This document shows, in pieces, positions 17,579 through 26,071 of a stretch of 64,000 bases of DNA. Below the pieces are notes generated by a model. It saw nothing but the letters and a program-made list of their open reading frames with translations, was not told where the DNA came from and searched no databases. Numbering within the stretch: position 1 is the stretch's first letter; each line of letters opens with the position of its first letter. This DNA comes from Saccharomonospora glauca K62. GTDB taxonomy: Bacteria; Actinomycetota; Actinomycetes; Mycobacteriales; Pseudonocardiaceae. The stretch spans positions 664,089 to 728,088 of the forward strand of contig NZ_CM001484.1 of the NCBI RefSeq assembly GCF_000243395.2, read 5' to 3'. A program made the translations under genes and the position numbers.

Positions 17579-17681
17579 CGGTCCACGTTCGCGGCCGACC
17601 CCTCATGGGGGACAATGGTCACGACCCGGTTGCTTTGGCGAGTGAACCGGGCGCGCTGGTTCGTAACGGAGGGAGCACGCT

Positions 17682-17849
17682 ATGGCGGCCATGAAGCCCC
17701 GGACCGGAGATGGTCCCCTCGAAGTGACCAAGGAGGGGCGGGGCCTCGTGATGCGCGTACCGCTGGAGGGAGGTGGGCGTCTCGTCGTCGAATTGACGGC
17801 TGAGGAGGCCAAGGACCTCGGTGCCGCCCTTCAGCAGGCCACGAGCTGA
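17682..17849 (+). CDS. DUF3117 micro-protein (55 residues)
   Basis: A small conserved actinobacterial protein, MAAMKPRTGDGPLEVTKEGR at its N-terminus and ELTAEEAKDLGAAL near its end, matching the Rv1211 family next to tagA in M. tuberculosis. It is soluble with no membrane segment; its function is unknown. The ATG has GGAGGGAGC 6 bp upstream, a strong ribosome-binding site. It lies alone between the enoyl-CoA hydratase gene (opposite strand) and the aminopeptidase gene. Confidence 0.88.
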   Translation: MAAMKPRTGDGPLEVTKEGRGLVMRVPLEGGGRLVVELTAEEAKDLGAALQQATS

Positions 17850-17920
17850 GTTTCCGTCCTGACAAGCAGCCGGTGTCGACCTCGCTCGGCCCGGCCTGAT
17901 TCGTAGTGCCTGGAGATCGC

Positions 17921-19384
17921 ATGGCGCGTTCGCCGCTTCCACCGGTTCCCTCACGGTTGCTCGATGTGGAGGTGGCCGATCGCGCGACGCGGAGAGCTCC
18001 CGAGGCGTTGGTCGTCGCCGAGGGAGTGACGCCCGCCGGGATCCCCGACGACACGGGGTTCACCGGCTCGGAGGGCGAGGTCCGGGCCTTGCCCGGCACC
18101 GACGGGCCCCGCTGGCTCGTGGGTGTGGGCAAGGGCACTCCACGGCACTTTCGTGCGGCAGGCGCGGCGTTCGTCCGAGCCGCGCGGTCCCACCTCGGCG
18201 CCGAAGCCGACTCGGGCGGTCGTCCGCCGCTGACCGTGCAGGCCCGGCTGCCCGAGTCGGCCGGCGCCGGTGACTACGCCGCGTTCGCGACCGGAGTCCT
18301 GCTCGGCGGCTACAGCTACCGTGTGACCGCGTCGGACGACTCGGTGCGGTTGCGGACCGTGCGGTTGCTGGCGCCCGAAGGCACGGTGGAGGAGTTCGCG
18401 GCCGCCGTGTCGCGGGCCCGCGAGTTCGCGCGCGCGACGAGTCTTGCGCGCGACCTGGCGAACACTCCGTCCAACGTGAAGTCCCCGGCTTGGCTCGCGA
18501 GCACGGCCGAGCGGGTGGTGGCGGACGTTCGTGGTCTTTCCGTCACCGTTCGCGACGAGAAGTGGCTGGCCGAGCGGAAGTTCGGGGGCATCCTGGCCGC
18601 CGGGGGCGGCTCGGCCAACCCGCCGAGGCTCGTCGAGCTGTCGTACCGGCCGCGCGGTGCCACCACCCACCTGGTGTTCGTGGGCAAGGGCATCACCTTC
18701 GACACCGGCGGGTTGTCGCTGAAGCCCGCCGAGGGAATGCACCTCATGCGCACCGACATGTCCGGGGGAGGCGCGGTCATCGCGGCCCTGCGCGCGATCG
18801 CCGCCCTGGGGCTCAAGGTGCGGGTCACCGGCCTGGTGCCGTCGGCCGAGAACGCGATCTCGGGTTCCGCGTACCGGCCCGGAGACGTGGTCCGCCACTA
18901 CGGGGGTCGCACCACGCGGGTGGACAACACCGACGCCGAAGGCCGGATGGTGCTCGCCGACGCCCTGGCCTACGGGACCGCCACCTACCGTCCCGACGTG
19001 GTCGTCGACGTGGCGACGCTGACGGGCGCGATGAAGGTGGCGTTGGGGCTGCGTACCGGTGGGCTGTTCGCCACCGACGACGCGCTCGCCGAACGCATTC
19101 GCGCGGCGGGGGACGAGGTCGGGGAGTCGTGGTGGCGCATGCCGCTGTCGGAGGAGTACGCCGACGCCGTGCGGGCCGAGCTCGCCGACGTCCGGCAGTG
19201 CCCACCCGGTCCCGGAGGCATCACCGCGGCGTTGTTCCTGCGGGAGTTCACGGCGGGACTGCCGTGGGCGCACCTCGACATCGCCGGCCCGGCCCGCGCC
19301 GAGGACACTTATGCCGAAGTGGTGCCCGGCGGCACGGGTTTCGGCGCGCGGACGCTGGTGGAGTTCGCGGCCTCCTACGCGTGA
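17921..19384 (+). CDS. pepA: Leucyl aminopeptidase (M17 family)
   Basis: Cytosolic di-metal aminopeptidase that removes N-terminal amino acids from peptides and salvages glutathione- or mycothiol-type conjugates. The C-terminal catalytic domain has GKGITFDTGGLSLKP and the hallmark NTDAEGRMVLADAL near residue 335, holding the metal-binding Asp and Glu. The variable N-terminal domain covers the first 160 residues. The ATG at 17921 is preferred over GTG 17906 because TGGAGA lies just before it. Length 487 is normal. Its end overlaps the convergent lysR-type gene by 10 bp. Confidence 0.92.
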   Translation: MARSPLPPVPSRLLDVEVADRATRRAPEALVVAEGVTPAGIPDDTGFTGSEGEVRALPGTDGPRWLVGVGKGTPRHFRAAGAAFVRAARSHLGAEADSGGRPPLTVQARLPESAGAGDYAAFATGVLLGGYSYRVTASDDSVRLRTVRLLAPEGTVEEFAAAVSRAREFARATSLARDLANTPSNVKSPAWLASTAERVVADVRGLSVTVRDEKWLAERKFGGILAAGGGSANPPRLVELSYRPRGATTHLVFVGKGITFDTGGLSLKPAEGMHLMRTDMSGGGAVIAALRAIAALGLKVRVTGLVPSAENAISGSAYRPGDVVRHYGGRTTRVDNTDAEGRMVLADALAYGTATYRPDVVVDVATLTGAMKVALGLRTGGLFATDDALAERIRAAGDEVGESWWRMPLSEEYADAVRAELADVRQCPPGPGGITAALFLREFTAGLPWAHLDIAGPARAEDTYAEVVPGGTGFGARTLVEFAASYA

Positions 19385-20310
19385 GAGCTCTGAGAGCCGT
19401 CGGCTCCCGCGCGGCGGCGGACGAACTGGCGGAACGTCGCCACGGCGGGTGACAACGGCCGATCGGCCGGCCAGGCCAGACCGATCTTGCGGGTCACCCG
19501 TGGCGCGAGGGGGATCTCCACGACTCCCGAGGGCGGGTGCGGTTCGAACGCCGGGAGCAGCGCCACTCCCAGACCGGCGGCGACGAGCCCGCGTACCGTG
19601 TCCGACTCCTGCCCCTCGAACGCCACCGTGGGCGTGAACCCGGCGGCGGCGCAGAGGTCGTCGGTGATCTGCCGCAGGCCGTAGCCGTGTTCGAGCATCA
19701 CGAACACCTCGTCGGCGAGCTCGCTCATCCGCACGTTCGGGCGGGAGGCGAGCCGATGGTCCGCGGGCACGGCCAGGAACAGTTCCTGTTCGGTGAGGAC
19801 GGTCGCCTCAAGCGCCGCCTCCTCCGGGGGCGGGGCGACGAGGGCCAGGTCTATGGCCCCGGACGTGAGCCGGTCGACGATGCTCCGGCGCGAACCCTGC
19901 ACGAGGCTGAACCGGGTGCGGGGATGGTCCGCCCGGAAGTCACGGAGCAGACCGGGCACCAGCGAGCGACCGAGCAGGTGCAGGAAGCCCAACACGACGT
20001 GACCGGATTCCGGGTCGATTTCCTCCCGTGCCCGCCGCACCCCGTGTTCGAGCGCGTCGACGGCTCGCTCGGCCGCGTCGGCGAGCAGGTGGCCGACGCG
20101 CGTGAGGCGGATGCCGCGTCCGGCGGAGACGGTGAGGGGTGCTCCGACGGCGGCGCCGAGGGCGGCCAGTCGACGACTCGCGGTCGGTTGGGGCACGCCC
20201 AGTTCGGCCGCGGCCCTCGTGAGGTTGGAGGTGCGCTTCAGCGCGCGCAGGAGCGCGGCGGCGGGGGCGAGTTCCGCGGTGAGGCGGGGTTCGTCAAATT
20301 GATTCACCAC
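19375..20310 (-). CDS. LysR-type regulator
   Basis: N-terminal winged helix (LLRALKRTSNLTRAAAELGVPQPTASRRLAALG, here split across residues 20-52) and a C-terminal periplasmic-binding-like effector domain (HVVLGFLHLLG to the end). At 311 residues it is standard. It is divergent from an MFS exporter gene with a 55-bp spacer, the arrangement of E. coli ynfL-ynfM, so it most likely regulates that transporter. The effector is unknown. Confidence 0.88.
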   Translation of the reverse strand: MVNQFDEPRLTAELAPAAALLRALKRTSNLTRAAAELGVPQPTASRRLAALGAAVGAPLTVSAGRGIRLTRVGHLLADAAERAVDALEHGVRRAREEIDPESGHVVLGFLHLLGRSLVPGLLRDFRADHPRTRFSLVQGSRRSIVDRLTSGAIDLALVAPPPEEAALEATVLTEQELFLAVPADHRLASRPNVRMSELADEVFVMLEHGYGLRQITDDLCAAAGFTPTVAFEGQESDTVRGLVAAGLGVALLPAFEPHPPSGVVEIPLAPRVTRKIGLAWPADRPLSPAVATFRQFVRRRAGADGSQSSHA

Positions 20311-20316
20311 AGCATG

Positions 20317-20330
20317 AATGATGCGTCATT
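20317..20330. promoter_or_regulatory. Candidate LysR operator
   Basis: AATGATGCGTCATT has 5-bp inverted arms (AATGA/TCATT) around four bases, in the short spacer between the divergent lysR-type and MFS genes. It lies 6 bp before the lysR-type start, where an autoregulatory site would be expected. The T-N11-A rule is only loosely met. Confidence 0.45.
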
Positions 20331-20365
20331 GTCGTATTGGACGTATTGTTTAGCGGTACTTACCG

Positions 20366-21586
20366 TTGAACCACGTGAACGTCACCGCGCGGGAATCGGC
20401 CGTCTCGGTCGGCAGTGGTCGCCGTGTCACCGTCTCGGTGGCGGCGGCCGGGATCTGTTCGTTCTCCCTGCTGTACGCGCCGCAACCGCTGCTTCCGCAG
20501 TTGGCGGCCGAGTTCGGTCTCGACCCCGGTGCCGCCTCGCTCGCCGTGTCGGCGGGCACGGGCGGTCTCGCGGCGGCCGTGCTGCCCATCGCCGTCGTGT
20601 CCGAACTCGTCGGCAAGCGGCCGGTGATCGTCGCCTCCGTGCTGGCCTCGGCCGTGCTGGGGCTGCTGCTGCCGTTCGCTCCTTCCTACGAGGTCCTGCT
20701 CGTGCTTCGCGTGCTCCAGGGCGTCGCGATCGCGGGCTTTCCCGGTGTGGCCGCCGCCTACCTCGCCGAGCTGCTCGGGCCCGCGGGCGTGGCCGGGGCG
20801 GTCGGCGCGATGATCGCCGGGAACACGGTCGGCGGGATGCTCGGCCGACTCACGGCCGGAGGGGTCACCGAGTGGTTGGGGTGGCACGGTGCTCTCGCCG
20901 TCGTGGGAGGCGTGGGGCTGCTGTGCGCGGTGCTCACCGTCGCCTCGCTGCCTCGACCGCCGCGTCGAGAGCGGGCCCGGCCCTCCGCCGCGCGCCTACG
21001 TACGGTGCTGTCGGGCTTCGCGTCGGGGCTGCGCAAACCCGTCCTGTGGGCGCAGTACGGCGTGGCGCTGCTGGCGATGGGGGCGTTCGTGGCGTTGTAC
21101 AACGCGGCGGGCTTCCGGCTCACCGGCGAGCCGCTCAACCTCAGCCCGGCGATCGCCTCGCTCGTCTTCCTGTGCTACGCGATGGGCTCGGTGTCCTCGG
21201 CCACGGCGGGTCGGCTCGTGTCCCGGTTCGGCAGGATGCGCTGCTTGCTCACCGCGCTCGCCCTGACGGCCGTCGGTGCGGTGGCCACGGTGGCGGACTC
21301 CCTCGTCGTCGTGATCGTGGGATACGTGGTGTTCACGGGGGGTTTCTTCGCGGCGCACGCCGTCGCCAACGCCTGGGCCGCCGCCGAGGCGCCCCCTCGG
21401 GCGCGGGCTTCGGCCTCCGGCCTCTACACGCTGGCGTACTACCTGGGCAGCAGCGTCGGCGGCACGGTCGGCAGCGTCGTCTTCGGGCTGGCCGGATGGG
21501 GCTGGCTCGTGGTTGCGGTCGTGGTGTGGCTCGGTTGCGCGGCCGCGGGGGTGACGCTGTTGGCGCGGCCTCGCGAGGTGACCTGA
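20366..21586 (+). CDS. MFS transporter, YnfM/AraJ-like
   Basis: A 12-helix major facilitator of about 406 residues. The first helix pair is followed by SELVGKRPVIVASVLAS, a variant of the MFS loop 2-3 motif, and LARPREVT closes the protein. It resembles the YnfM family of drug or arabinose exporters. The start is uncertain: TTG at 20366 or GTG at 20375; neither has a clear ribosome-binding site. The divergent LysR-type gene is its likely regulator. Confidence 0.82.
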   Translation: MNHVNVTARESAVSVGSGRRVTVSVAAAGICSFSLLYAPQPLLPQLAAEFGLDPGAASLAVSAGTGGLAAAVLPIAVVSELVGKRPVIVASVLASAVLGLLLPFAPSYEVLLVLRVLQGVAIAGFPGVAAAYLAELLGPAGVAGAVGAMIAGNTVGGMLGRLTAGGVTEWLGWHGALAVVGGVGLLCAVLTVASLPRPPRRERARPSAARLRTVLSGFASGLRKPVLWAQYGVALLAMGAFVALYNAAGFRLTGEPLNLSPAIASLVFLCYAMGSVSSATAGRLVSRFGRMRCLLTALALTAVGAVATVADSLVVVIVGYVVFTGGFFAAHAVANAWAAAEAPPRARASASGLYTLAYYLGSSVGGTVGSVVFGLAGWGWLVVAVVVWLGCAAAGVTLLARPREVT

Positions 21587-21602
21587 ATTCACCCCATCGA
21601 GT

Positions 21603-21618
21603 ACGAACACATGTTCGA
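21603..21618. promoter_or_regulatory. Orphan LexA (SOS) box
   Basis: ACGAACACATGTTCGA contains CGAAC-N4-GTTCG, a full match to the Gram-positive LexA consensus, and differs from the mycobacterial TCGAAC-N4-GTTCGA form only at the first base. It lies between the convergent MFS and methyltransferase genes, where no damage-inducible gene starts. The outer flanks (TCGA on both sides) add imperfect dyad symmetry, so a hairpin role at the RNA level is an alternative. Confidence 0.5.
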
Positions 21619-21659
21619 ATCGAGGTTACGATGAGGGCATGTGCTCGCAGCCGGCCGGA

Positions 21660-22316
21660 TCAGGCAGTCGTGGTCATCGCGGCCACCAGCAGGCCGTTGC
21701 CCATCGGCAGCAGGGTGGGGATCAGTCGGGTGTCCTCCCGGATGGCGCGAGCCACGTCGCGCAGGGCCAGCAGCTCGGGCTCCCGTCGGGTGGGGTCGGC
21801 GATCCGGCCCGCCGCCAGCACGTTGTGGAACGCGATCACACCCCCAGGTCTCAGCAGTTGCACCCCGAGGTCGAAGTAGCCGGGGTACTCCACGCGTGCC
21901 GCGTCGGCGAACACCAGGTCGTAGCCCCCGGTGGTGAGGCGAGAGAGCACGTCCAGCGCGCGCCCCATGATCAGACGGGTGCGTCCGGGGGGATATCCGG
22001 CGTCGAGGAACGAGCGCCGGGCACTGCGGTGAAACTCCGGCTCGATGTCGATCGAGGTCAACACGCCGTCGGGAGCCATTCCCCGCAGCAGGTAGAGACC
22101 ACTGACGCCCGCGCCGGTCCCGATCTCGACCACCGCTCTGGCCTGGACCGACGCGGCGAGGAAGCTGAGGGTCGATCCCGTGGCGCACGACACCGGTGGG
22201 CAGCCGAGCTGTTCCGCCCGGAGGCGTGCCGTGGCGAGGACCTCGTCCTCGGGGAGGTACGCCTCGATGAATTCGCCGAGATCAACCCAACCGGTGATGT
22301 GCGTCTCGGAGTTCAC
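21660..22316 (-). CDS. Class I SAM-dependent O-methyltransferase
   Basis: A 218-residue methyltransferase of the catechol O-methyltransferase-like family. Motif I is VVEIGTGAGVSGLYLLRG, followed by SIDIEPEFHRSAR and the metal-binding-region DLVFADAARVEYPGY. M. tuberculosis Rv1220c has the same length and the same divergent position before sigE. The GTG at 22316 is chosen because homology begins there (VNSETHITGWVDLGEFIEAY) and TAACCT lies 7 bp upstream as a leaderless -10. Its substrate is unknown. Confidence 0.85.
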   Translation of the reverse strand: MNSETHITGWVDLGEFIEAYLPEDEVLATARLRAEQLGCPPVSCATGSTLSFLAASVQARAVVEIGTGAGVSGLYLLRGMAPDGVLTSIDIEPEFHRSARRSFLDAGYPPGRTRLIMGRALDVLSRLTTGGYDLVFADAARVEYPGYFDLGVQLLRPGGVIAFHNVLAAGRIADPTRREPELLALRDVARAIREDTRLIPTLLPMGNGLLVAAMTTTA

Positions 22317-22323
22317 GCGCCAG

Positions 22324-22329
22324 AGGTTA
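22324..22329 (-). promoter_or_regulatory. Leaderless -10 element of the methyltransferase gene
   Basis: On the minus strand TAACCT is followed by 7 bp and the GTG start codon, with no room for a ribosome-binding site. Confidence 0.55.
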
Positions 22330-22470
22330 GCGCGGCACCGTGGGTCAGTATGGCCAGTCAGGTATCTAAGGTGCCGTTCGTCTCGGCCGAGCCACCGTCG
22401 TCCGCGGTGCGGTGGTGCGCGAGTGGCACGTGTGAAAACCACGTAAGCGCAGGTAGTGAAGGTTTTACTC

Positions 22471-22494
22471 GAAACCCTCCGTGACGAGGGTTTC
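22471..22494. promoter_or_regulatory. Perfect 9-bp hairpin upstream of sigE
   Basis: GAAACCCTC and GAGGGTTTC form a perfect 9-bp stem with a 6-base loop, 68 bp upstream of the proposed ECF promoter. No T run follows on either strand. It could be a regulator site or, if an upstream promoter is used, a leader-RNA structure. Confidence 0.5.
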
Positions 22495-22509
22495 TCAGGA
22501 TGCTCTCAG
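22493..22509 (+). promoter_or_regulatory. TCTCAG direct repeats, MprA-like site before sigE
   Basis: TCTCAG occurs at 22493-22498 and 22504-22509, an exact 11-bp spacing (one helical turn). In M. tuberculosis the response regulator MprA binds loosely conserved direct repeats with a CTCAG-like core upstream of sigE. The position fits, but no mprAB genes are in the window, so the assignment is by analogy. Confidence 0.4.
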
Positions 22510-22561
22510 ACGGACTTCACTACAACCACAGGAAAGCGGGTAACACTGTGGTGCCAAGGCG

Positions 22562-22587
22562 GGAACTTCCGTCGTACCCGCCACGTT
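22562..22587 (+). promoter_or_regulatory. ECF-type promoter of sigE
   Basis: GGAAC at 22562-22566, exactly 18 bp, then GTT at 22585-22587 is the full SigE/SigH/SigR-class consensus. Transcription should start about 22594, leaving a leader of roughly 20 bases that includes AAGGGGA before the ATG at 22615. It suggests that sigE is driven by itself or by another ECF factor. Confidence 0.75.
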
Positions 22588-22614
22588 GGGTGGAGTAGTG
22601 AAGGGGACGGGCCG

Positions 22615-23208
22615 ATGGAGGTGCCTCAGCTGCCAAACGACAGCACGCAGACCGCTCCGGTTCGGGTCGAGGACGAGGTCACGTGGACGCCGCCGACCTG
22701 GGACGAGGTCGTCCGGCAACACGCCGACCGGGTCTACCGGCTCGCCTACCGGCTGACGGGTAACGCCCACGACGCGGAGGATCTCACCCAGGAGACGTTC
22801 ATCCGGGTGTTTCGCTCGCTTGCGTCCTACAAGCCGGGAACGTTCGAGGGTTGGCTGCATCGCATCACGACCAACCTGTTCCTCGACATGGCCCGGCGGC
22901 GCGCCCGCGTCCGCATGGAGGGTCTGCCGGAGGACACCGATCGGATCGTCGGGGACGATCCCAGCCCCGAGCAGGTGTACTCGGACACCCACCTCGACCC
23001 CGACCTGCAGGCGGCACTCGACGAACTCCCGCCGGAGTTCCGGGCCGCCGTGGTGCTCTGTGACGTGGAAGGTCTGTCCTACGAGGAGATCGGTGCGACG
23101 CTTGGCGTTAAGCTCGGCACCGTCCGCAGCCGGATCCACCGTGGCCGGCAGGCACTGAAGTCTTCCCTAGAGCGTCGTCGCGCGCTCAAACAGGAGGCAA
23201 CGGTATGA
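22615..23208 (+). CDS. sigE: ECF sigma factor SigE
   Basis: A 197-residue group IV sigma factor. Region 2 (about residues 25-95: [20 protein letters not shown]) binds core polymerase and the -10; region 4 (about 130-190: [20 protein letters not shown]) binds the -35. The ATG at 22615 is chosen because an ECF promoter and a ribosome-binding site lie just upstream; earlier in-frame starts would read through that promoter. The stop overlaps the anti-sigma gene (ATGA). The order methyltransferase-sigE-rseA-htrA-tatB is that of M. tuberculosis Rv1220c-Rv1224, where SigE answers surface stress. Confidence 0.93.
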   Translation: MEVPQLPNDSTQTAPVRVEDEVTWTPPTWDEVVRQHADRVYRLAYRLTGNAHDAEDLTQETFIRVFRSLASYKPGTFEGWLHRITTNLFLDMARRRARVRMEGLPEDTDRIVGDDPSPEQVYSDTHLDPDLQAALDELPPEFRAAVVLCDVEGLSYEEIGATLGVKLGTVRSRIHRGRQALKSSLERRRALKQEATV

Positions 23209-23969
23209 CGGTTGGCAGGGGATGGCGGATGGGCGAGTCGCATCTTCCTCCCGACGCCGTGGTGGCGTTCGTGGACCAGGAGCTCTCGTTGGGAGCTCAG
23301 GAACGCGCCGCGGCGCACCTCGCTCACTGCCCCCGCTGTGCCGCCGAGGTCGCCACGCAGCGCTCCGTCAGCGCGGCGGTGCGACAGGCGCGTACCCCCA
23401 CCATCTCGGCGGGTTTCCTCGCGAGCTTGCGGGAGATACCGCACACCGTCGATCTCCCGTCGCCGCCCGACCACCTCGCCGTGGGCGCCGACGGGCAGGT
23501 GATGGCCGTTCAACGTCCCAATCAGGTCGCCGGGCTGCGCGACGGCCTCCCGCCGGGTGCGCTCGGCACGTCGGCGCCTCTCGGGACGTCACCCAACGTG
23601 CTCGGCAACGGTCCCCGGCTGGGCTTGATCCGAAGGCGAGCCACCCAGGGAGCCGGCGTCGTGGTCTCGGGTCTGGTCCTCAGCGCGCTCGCGCTGGTCG
23701 CCACCACCGCCACGGGCGACGGCGGCTCGGTCGAGGCCGATCCCGAATCCGCCACTCCCCGTACCGGTGTACTGCCCGCGGCGAAGATGGGCGCTCACGG
23801 TCCCACGTACGCCCCCGAGGACGTGCAGAGCACCTCGACGACCGTGGGAGCCTCCACCACGAGCACGACGACCACGACAGCGCACCCCGGTACGCCGACG
23901 TCCACGTCGGAGACCGTCACGCCGACCACCACGGGAGTCGTGGTCGCGCCGGCGAGTGCCCCACGCTGA
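23205..23969 (+). CDS. rseA: Anti-sigma-E factor with ZAS domain
   Basis: The N-terminal zinc-binding anti-sigma domain has the HxxxCxxC motif as H38, C42 and C45 (HLAHCPRC). A hydrophobic segment near residues 149-170 ([20 protein letters not shown]) suggests a membrane helix, followed by a Thr/Ser-rich extracytoplasmic tail. This makes it longer than mycobacterial RseA, which is described as soluble. Translational coupling with sigE (4-bp overlap) keeps the two in balance. An internal ATG at 23229 is possible but loses the overlap. Confidence 0.87.
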   Translation: MTVGRGWRMGESHLPPDAVVAFVDQELSLGAQERAAAHLAHCPRCAAEVATQRSVSAAVRQARTPTISAGFLASLREIPHTVDLPSPPDHLAVGADGQVMAVQRPNQVAGLRDGLPPGALGTSAPLGTSPNVLGNGPRLGLIRRRATQGAGVVVSGLVLSALALVATTATGDGGSVEADPESATPRTGVLPAAKMGAHGPTYAPEDVQSTSTTVGASTTSTTTTTAHPGTPTSTSETVTPTTTGVVVAPASAPR

Positions 23970-24064
23970 CTTCACCGGCACATGGGCAGCATCACTGTGG
24001 AAGGCTAGGCGTAGGGTCACACGCCGAGCGAGCCCAGTGACCACCGCAGTCCAACCGGGGAAGA

Positions 24065-25600
24065 ATGAGCGAACCAGCCACGCCGAAACAGGAGGAGTCC
24101 GGGTCTCGGGAGCATCGGCTCCGCCCGCGCCCCATCGTGCGCCCGCCGGTGGACCCGGCGCTGGCCGCGATGTTCGGCAGGCCCCGAGGCGTGGAGGGAT
24201 CGTTCGACCTGCTGCATTCCCCCGACACGGGGGGAAGCCGACAGCCGACCCGGTCGACACCGCCCCCACCGCCACTGGCCGAGGCGTTCGGGCGCCAGCC
24301 GGGCGAGGAGGGCGTGGTGTTGCAACGCCCCGCCGACGAACGACCGGACGAGCGGGGTGACGGTCTCGACGGCACCGCCGACCCCCTGTGGGCGAGCGAG
24401 GACGACCCGTGGCGCGATCCGGGATCGCCCGCCGTCCTGGGACAGCCCGCCCTGCGTGAGGACGACCGTGCCGACGACGAGGCGACCCGTCCCACGGGCC
24501 CGCTGCTCAGCCTCCCCGAGGTGTTGTTCGGCCGCCGTGTCAAGCCGACGGCGCTGGCACTGCTCAGCGTCATCGCGCTGCTGATCGGAGCCGCGGGCGG
24601 TGTGGTCGGCTGGGCCATCGCGACGGCCGGTGACACCCTGACCGGGGAGCTGAACATCGCCGAGGCCGAGGCGGCCAAGGAACGTCCCGCGGGTTCCGTC
24701 GCCGCGATCGCGCAAAAGGTGTCCCCGGCCGTGGTGTCCATCGAGGTCGAGGTCGGCCAGTCCGGAGGTGTGGGCTCCGGCGTCGTGATCGACCGAGAGG
24801 GCTACATCCTCACCAACCACCACGTGGTGTCGCAGGCCGTCCGCGCCGACGAGGCGAAGCTCACGGTGGTCTTCACCGACGGCACCAGGGTCCAGGGCGC
24901 GATCGTGGGAACCGACCCGAGGACCGACCTCGCGGTGTTGAAGGTCAGGGTGGAGAACCCGGTCGTGATCCAGATCGGGGATTCCGACTCGCTCGCGCCC
25001 GGCGACAGGGTGATGGCCATCGGTTCTCCGTTCGGCCTGGAGAACACGGTCACCGAAGGCATCGTGAGCGCGTTGAACCGGCCGGTGACCGCGCCCGGTG
25101 AGAACGGGGACCCGCCGGTCACCTACGACGCCATCCAGACGGACGCGGCGATCAACCCCGGCAATTCGGGCGGGGCGCTCGTCGACTCCACCGGGGCGCT
25201 CGTGGGCATCAACTCGATGATTCGCACCGCGGGCAGCACGGGGGAGGGCGGCAGCATCGGTCTCGGCTTCGCGATCCCGGTCAACCAGGCCATCAAGATC
25301 AGTGAGGCGCTCGTGCGCGACGGCACCGTCAAGCACGCCTCGCTCGGAGTCAACGCCGCGTCCGTGGCGGCCAACACGTCGCAGGGAGCCCAGGTACGCG
25401 ACGTGGTTCCCAACGGTCCCGCCGCCAAGGCGGGGATCGCCGAAGGGGACGTGATCGTGAAGGTCGGCGATCGCCGGATCCGCAATGCCGCCGAGCTCAC
25501 CGTGGCCGTGCGCGAGCACGACATCGGGCAGTCCGTGCCTGTTCAGGTGGTACGAGACGGCCGTCAGTTCACCGTCGACGTAACCCTCGGTTCCGACTGA
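24065..25600 (+). CDS. htrA: HtrA-like serine protease with PDZ domain
   Basis: A membrane-anchored trypsin-like protease and chaperone of the envelope. The first 155 residues are cytoplasmic and disordered and contain two related motifs, [12 protein letters not shown] and [12 protein letters not shown]. One transmembrane helix ([18 protein letters not shown]) precedes the protease domain with the catalytic triad in [17 protein letters not shown] and NPGNSGGAL (about residues 251, 287 and 369). A C-terminal PDZ domain follows ([19 protein letters not shown]). A GGGGAAG site precedes the ATG. It sits directly after sigE-rseA, as Rv1223 does. Confidence 0.92.
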   Translation: MSEPATPKQEESGSREHRLRPRPIVRPPVDPALAAMFGRPRGVEGSFDLLHSPDTGGSRQPTRSTPPPPPLAEAFGRQPGEEGVVLQRPADERPDERGDGLDGTADPLWASEDDPWRDPGSPAVLGQPALREDDRADDEATRPTGPLLSLPEVLFGRRVKPTALALLSVIALLIGAAGGVVGWAIATAGDTLTGELNIAEAEAAKERPAGSVAAIAQKVSPAVVSIEVEVGQSGGVGSGVVIDREGYILTNHHVVSQAVRADEAKLTVVFTDGTRVQGAIVGTDPRTDLAVLKVRVENPVVIQIGDSDSLAPGDRVMAIGSPFGLENTVTEGIVSALNRPVTAPGENGDPPVTYDAIQTDAAINPGNSGGALVDSTGALVGINSMIRTAGSTGEGGSIGLGFAIPVNQAIKISEALVRDGTVKHASLGVNAASVAANTSQGAQVRDVVPNGPAAKAGIAEGDVIVKVGDRRIRNAAELTVAVREHDIGQSVPVQVVRDGRQFTVDVTLGSD

Positions 25601-25647
25601 AGAGGTACGCTTTCACCGCATCGTGGTTCGAGGCGGAGGTTGGTCGC

Positions 25648-26064
25648 GTGTTCGACAACATTGGCTGGGGGGAGATCCTGGTTCTGATCGTCGCCGGCCT
25701 CTTCATCCTCGGCCCCGAGCGGTTGCCCGAAGCCGCCGCCTGGCTCGGACGAACCGTACGCAAGATCAGGGACTTCGCCACGGGTGCCCGCCAGCAGCTG
25801 CGCGAGGAGGTGGGCACCGACTTCGAGGAGTTCCGCAAGCCCATCGAGGACCTGCGGAGCCTTCGGAACTTCGATCCGAAGTACGCCGTGCGGCAGCACC
25901 TGTTCGACGGTGACCCCGACCCGCTGGGCCTCAACAACATCAACGGCACCGGGCCGACGAACGGCACCGGCACGTCCCCCACGGGCGGGCAGCCGCCCCG
26001 GCCTCAGCAGGAGGAACCGCTTCGGCCGGGGGAGAAACCGCCGGTGGACCCGGACGCCACCTGA
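25648..26064 (+). CDS. tatB: Sec-independent translocase protein TatB
   Basis: Twin-arginine translocation component that receives folded substrates with TatC. The N-terminal helix [20 protein letters not shown] with the Glu and the following GPERLP hinge is diagnostic; an amphipathic helix ([15 protein letters not shown]) and an acidic, proline-rich tail with NGTG repeats follow. The start is GTG with GGAGG upstream. It converges with mrp (7 bp between stops). TatA and TatC are not in this window. Confidence 0.9.
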   Translation: MFDNIGWGEILVLIVAGLFILGPERLPEAAAWLGRTVRKIRDFATGARQQLREEVGTDFEEFRKPIEDLRSLRNFDPKYAVRQHLFDGDPDPLGLNNINGTGPTNGTGTSPTGGQPPRPQQEEPLRPGEKPPVDPDAT

Positions 26065-26071
26065 CCGGCCG

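Noticed and set aside
21631-21879. A short plus-strand frame just after the LexA box
   Set aside because: It is antisense to the methyltransferase C-terminus, Arg/Ser-rich and without a ribosome-binding site or recognisable family.
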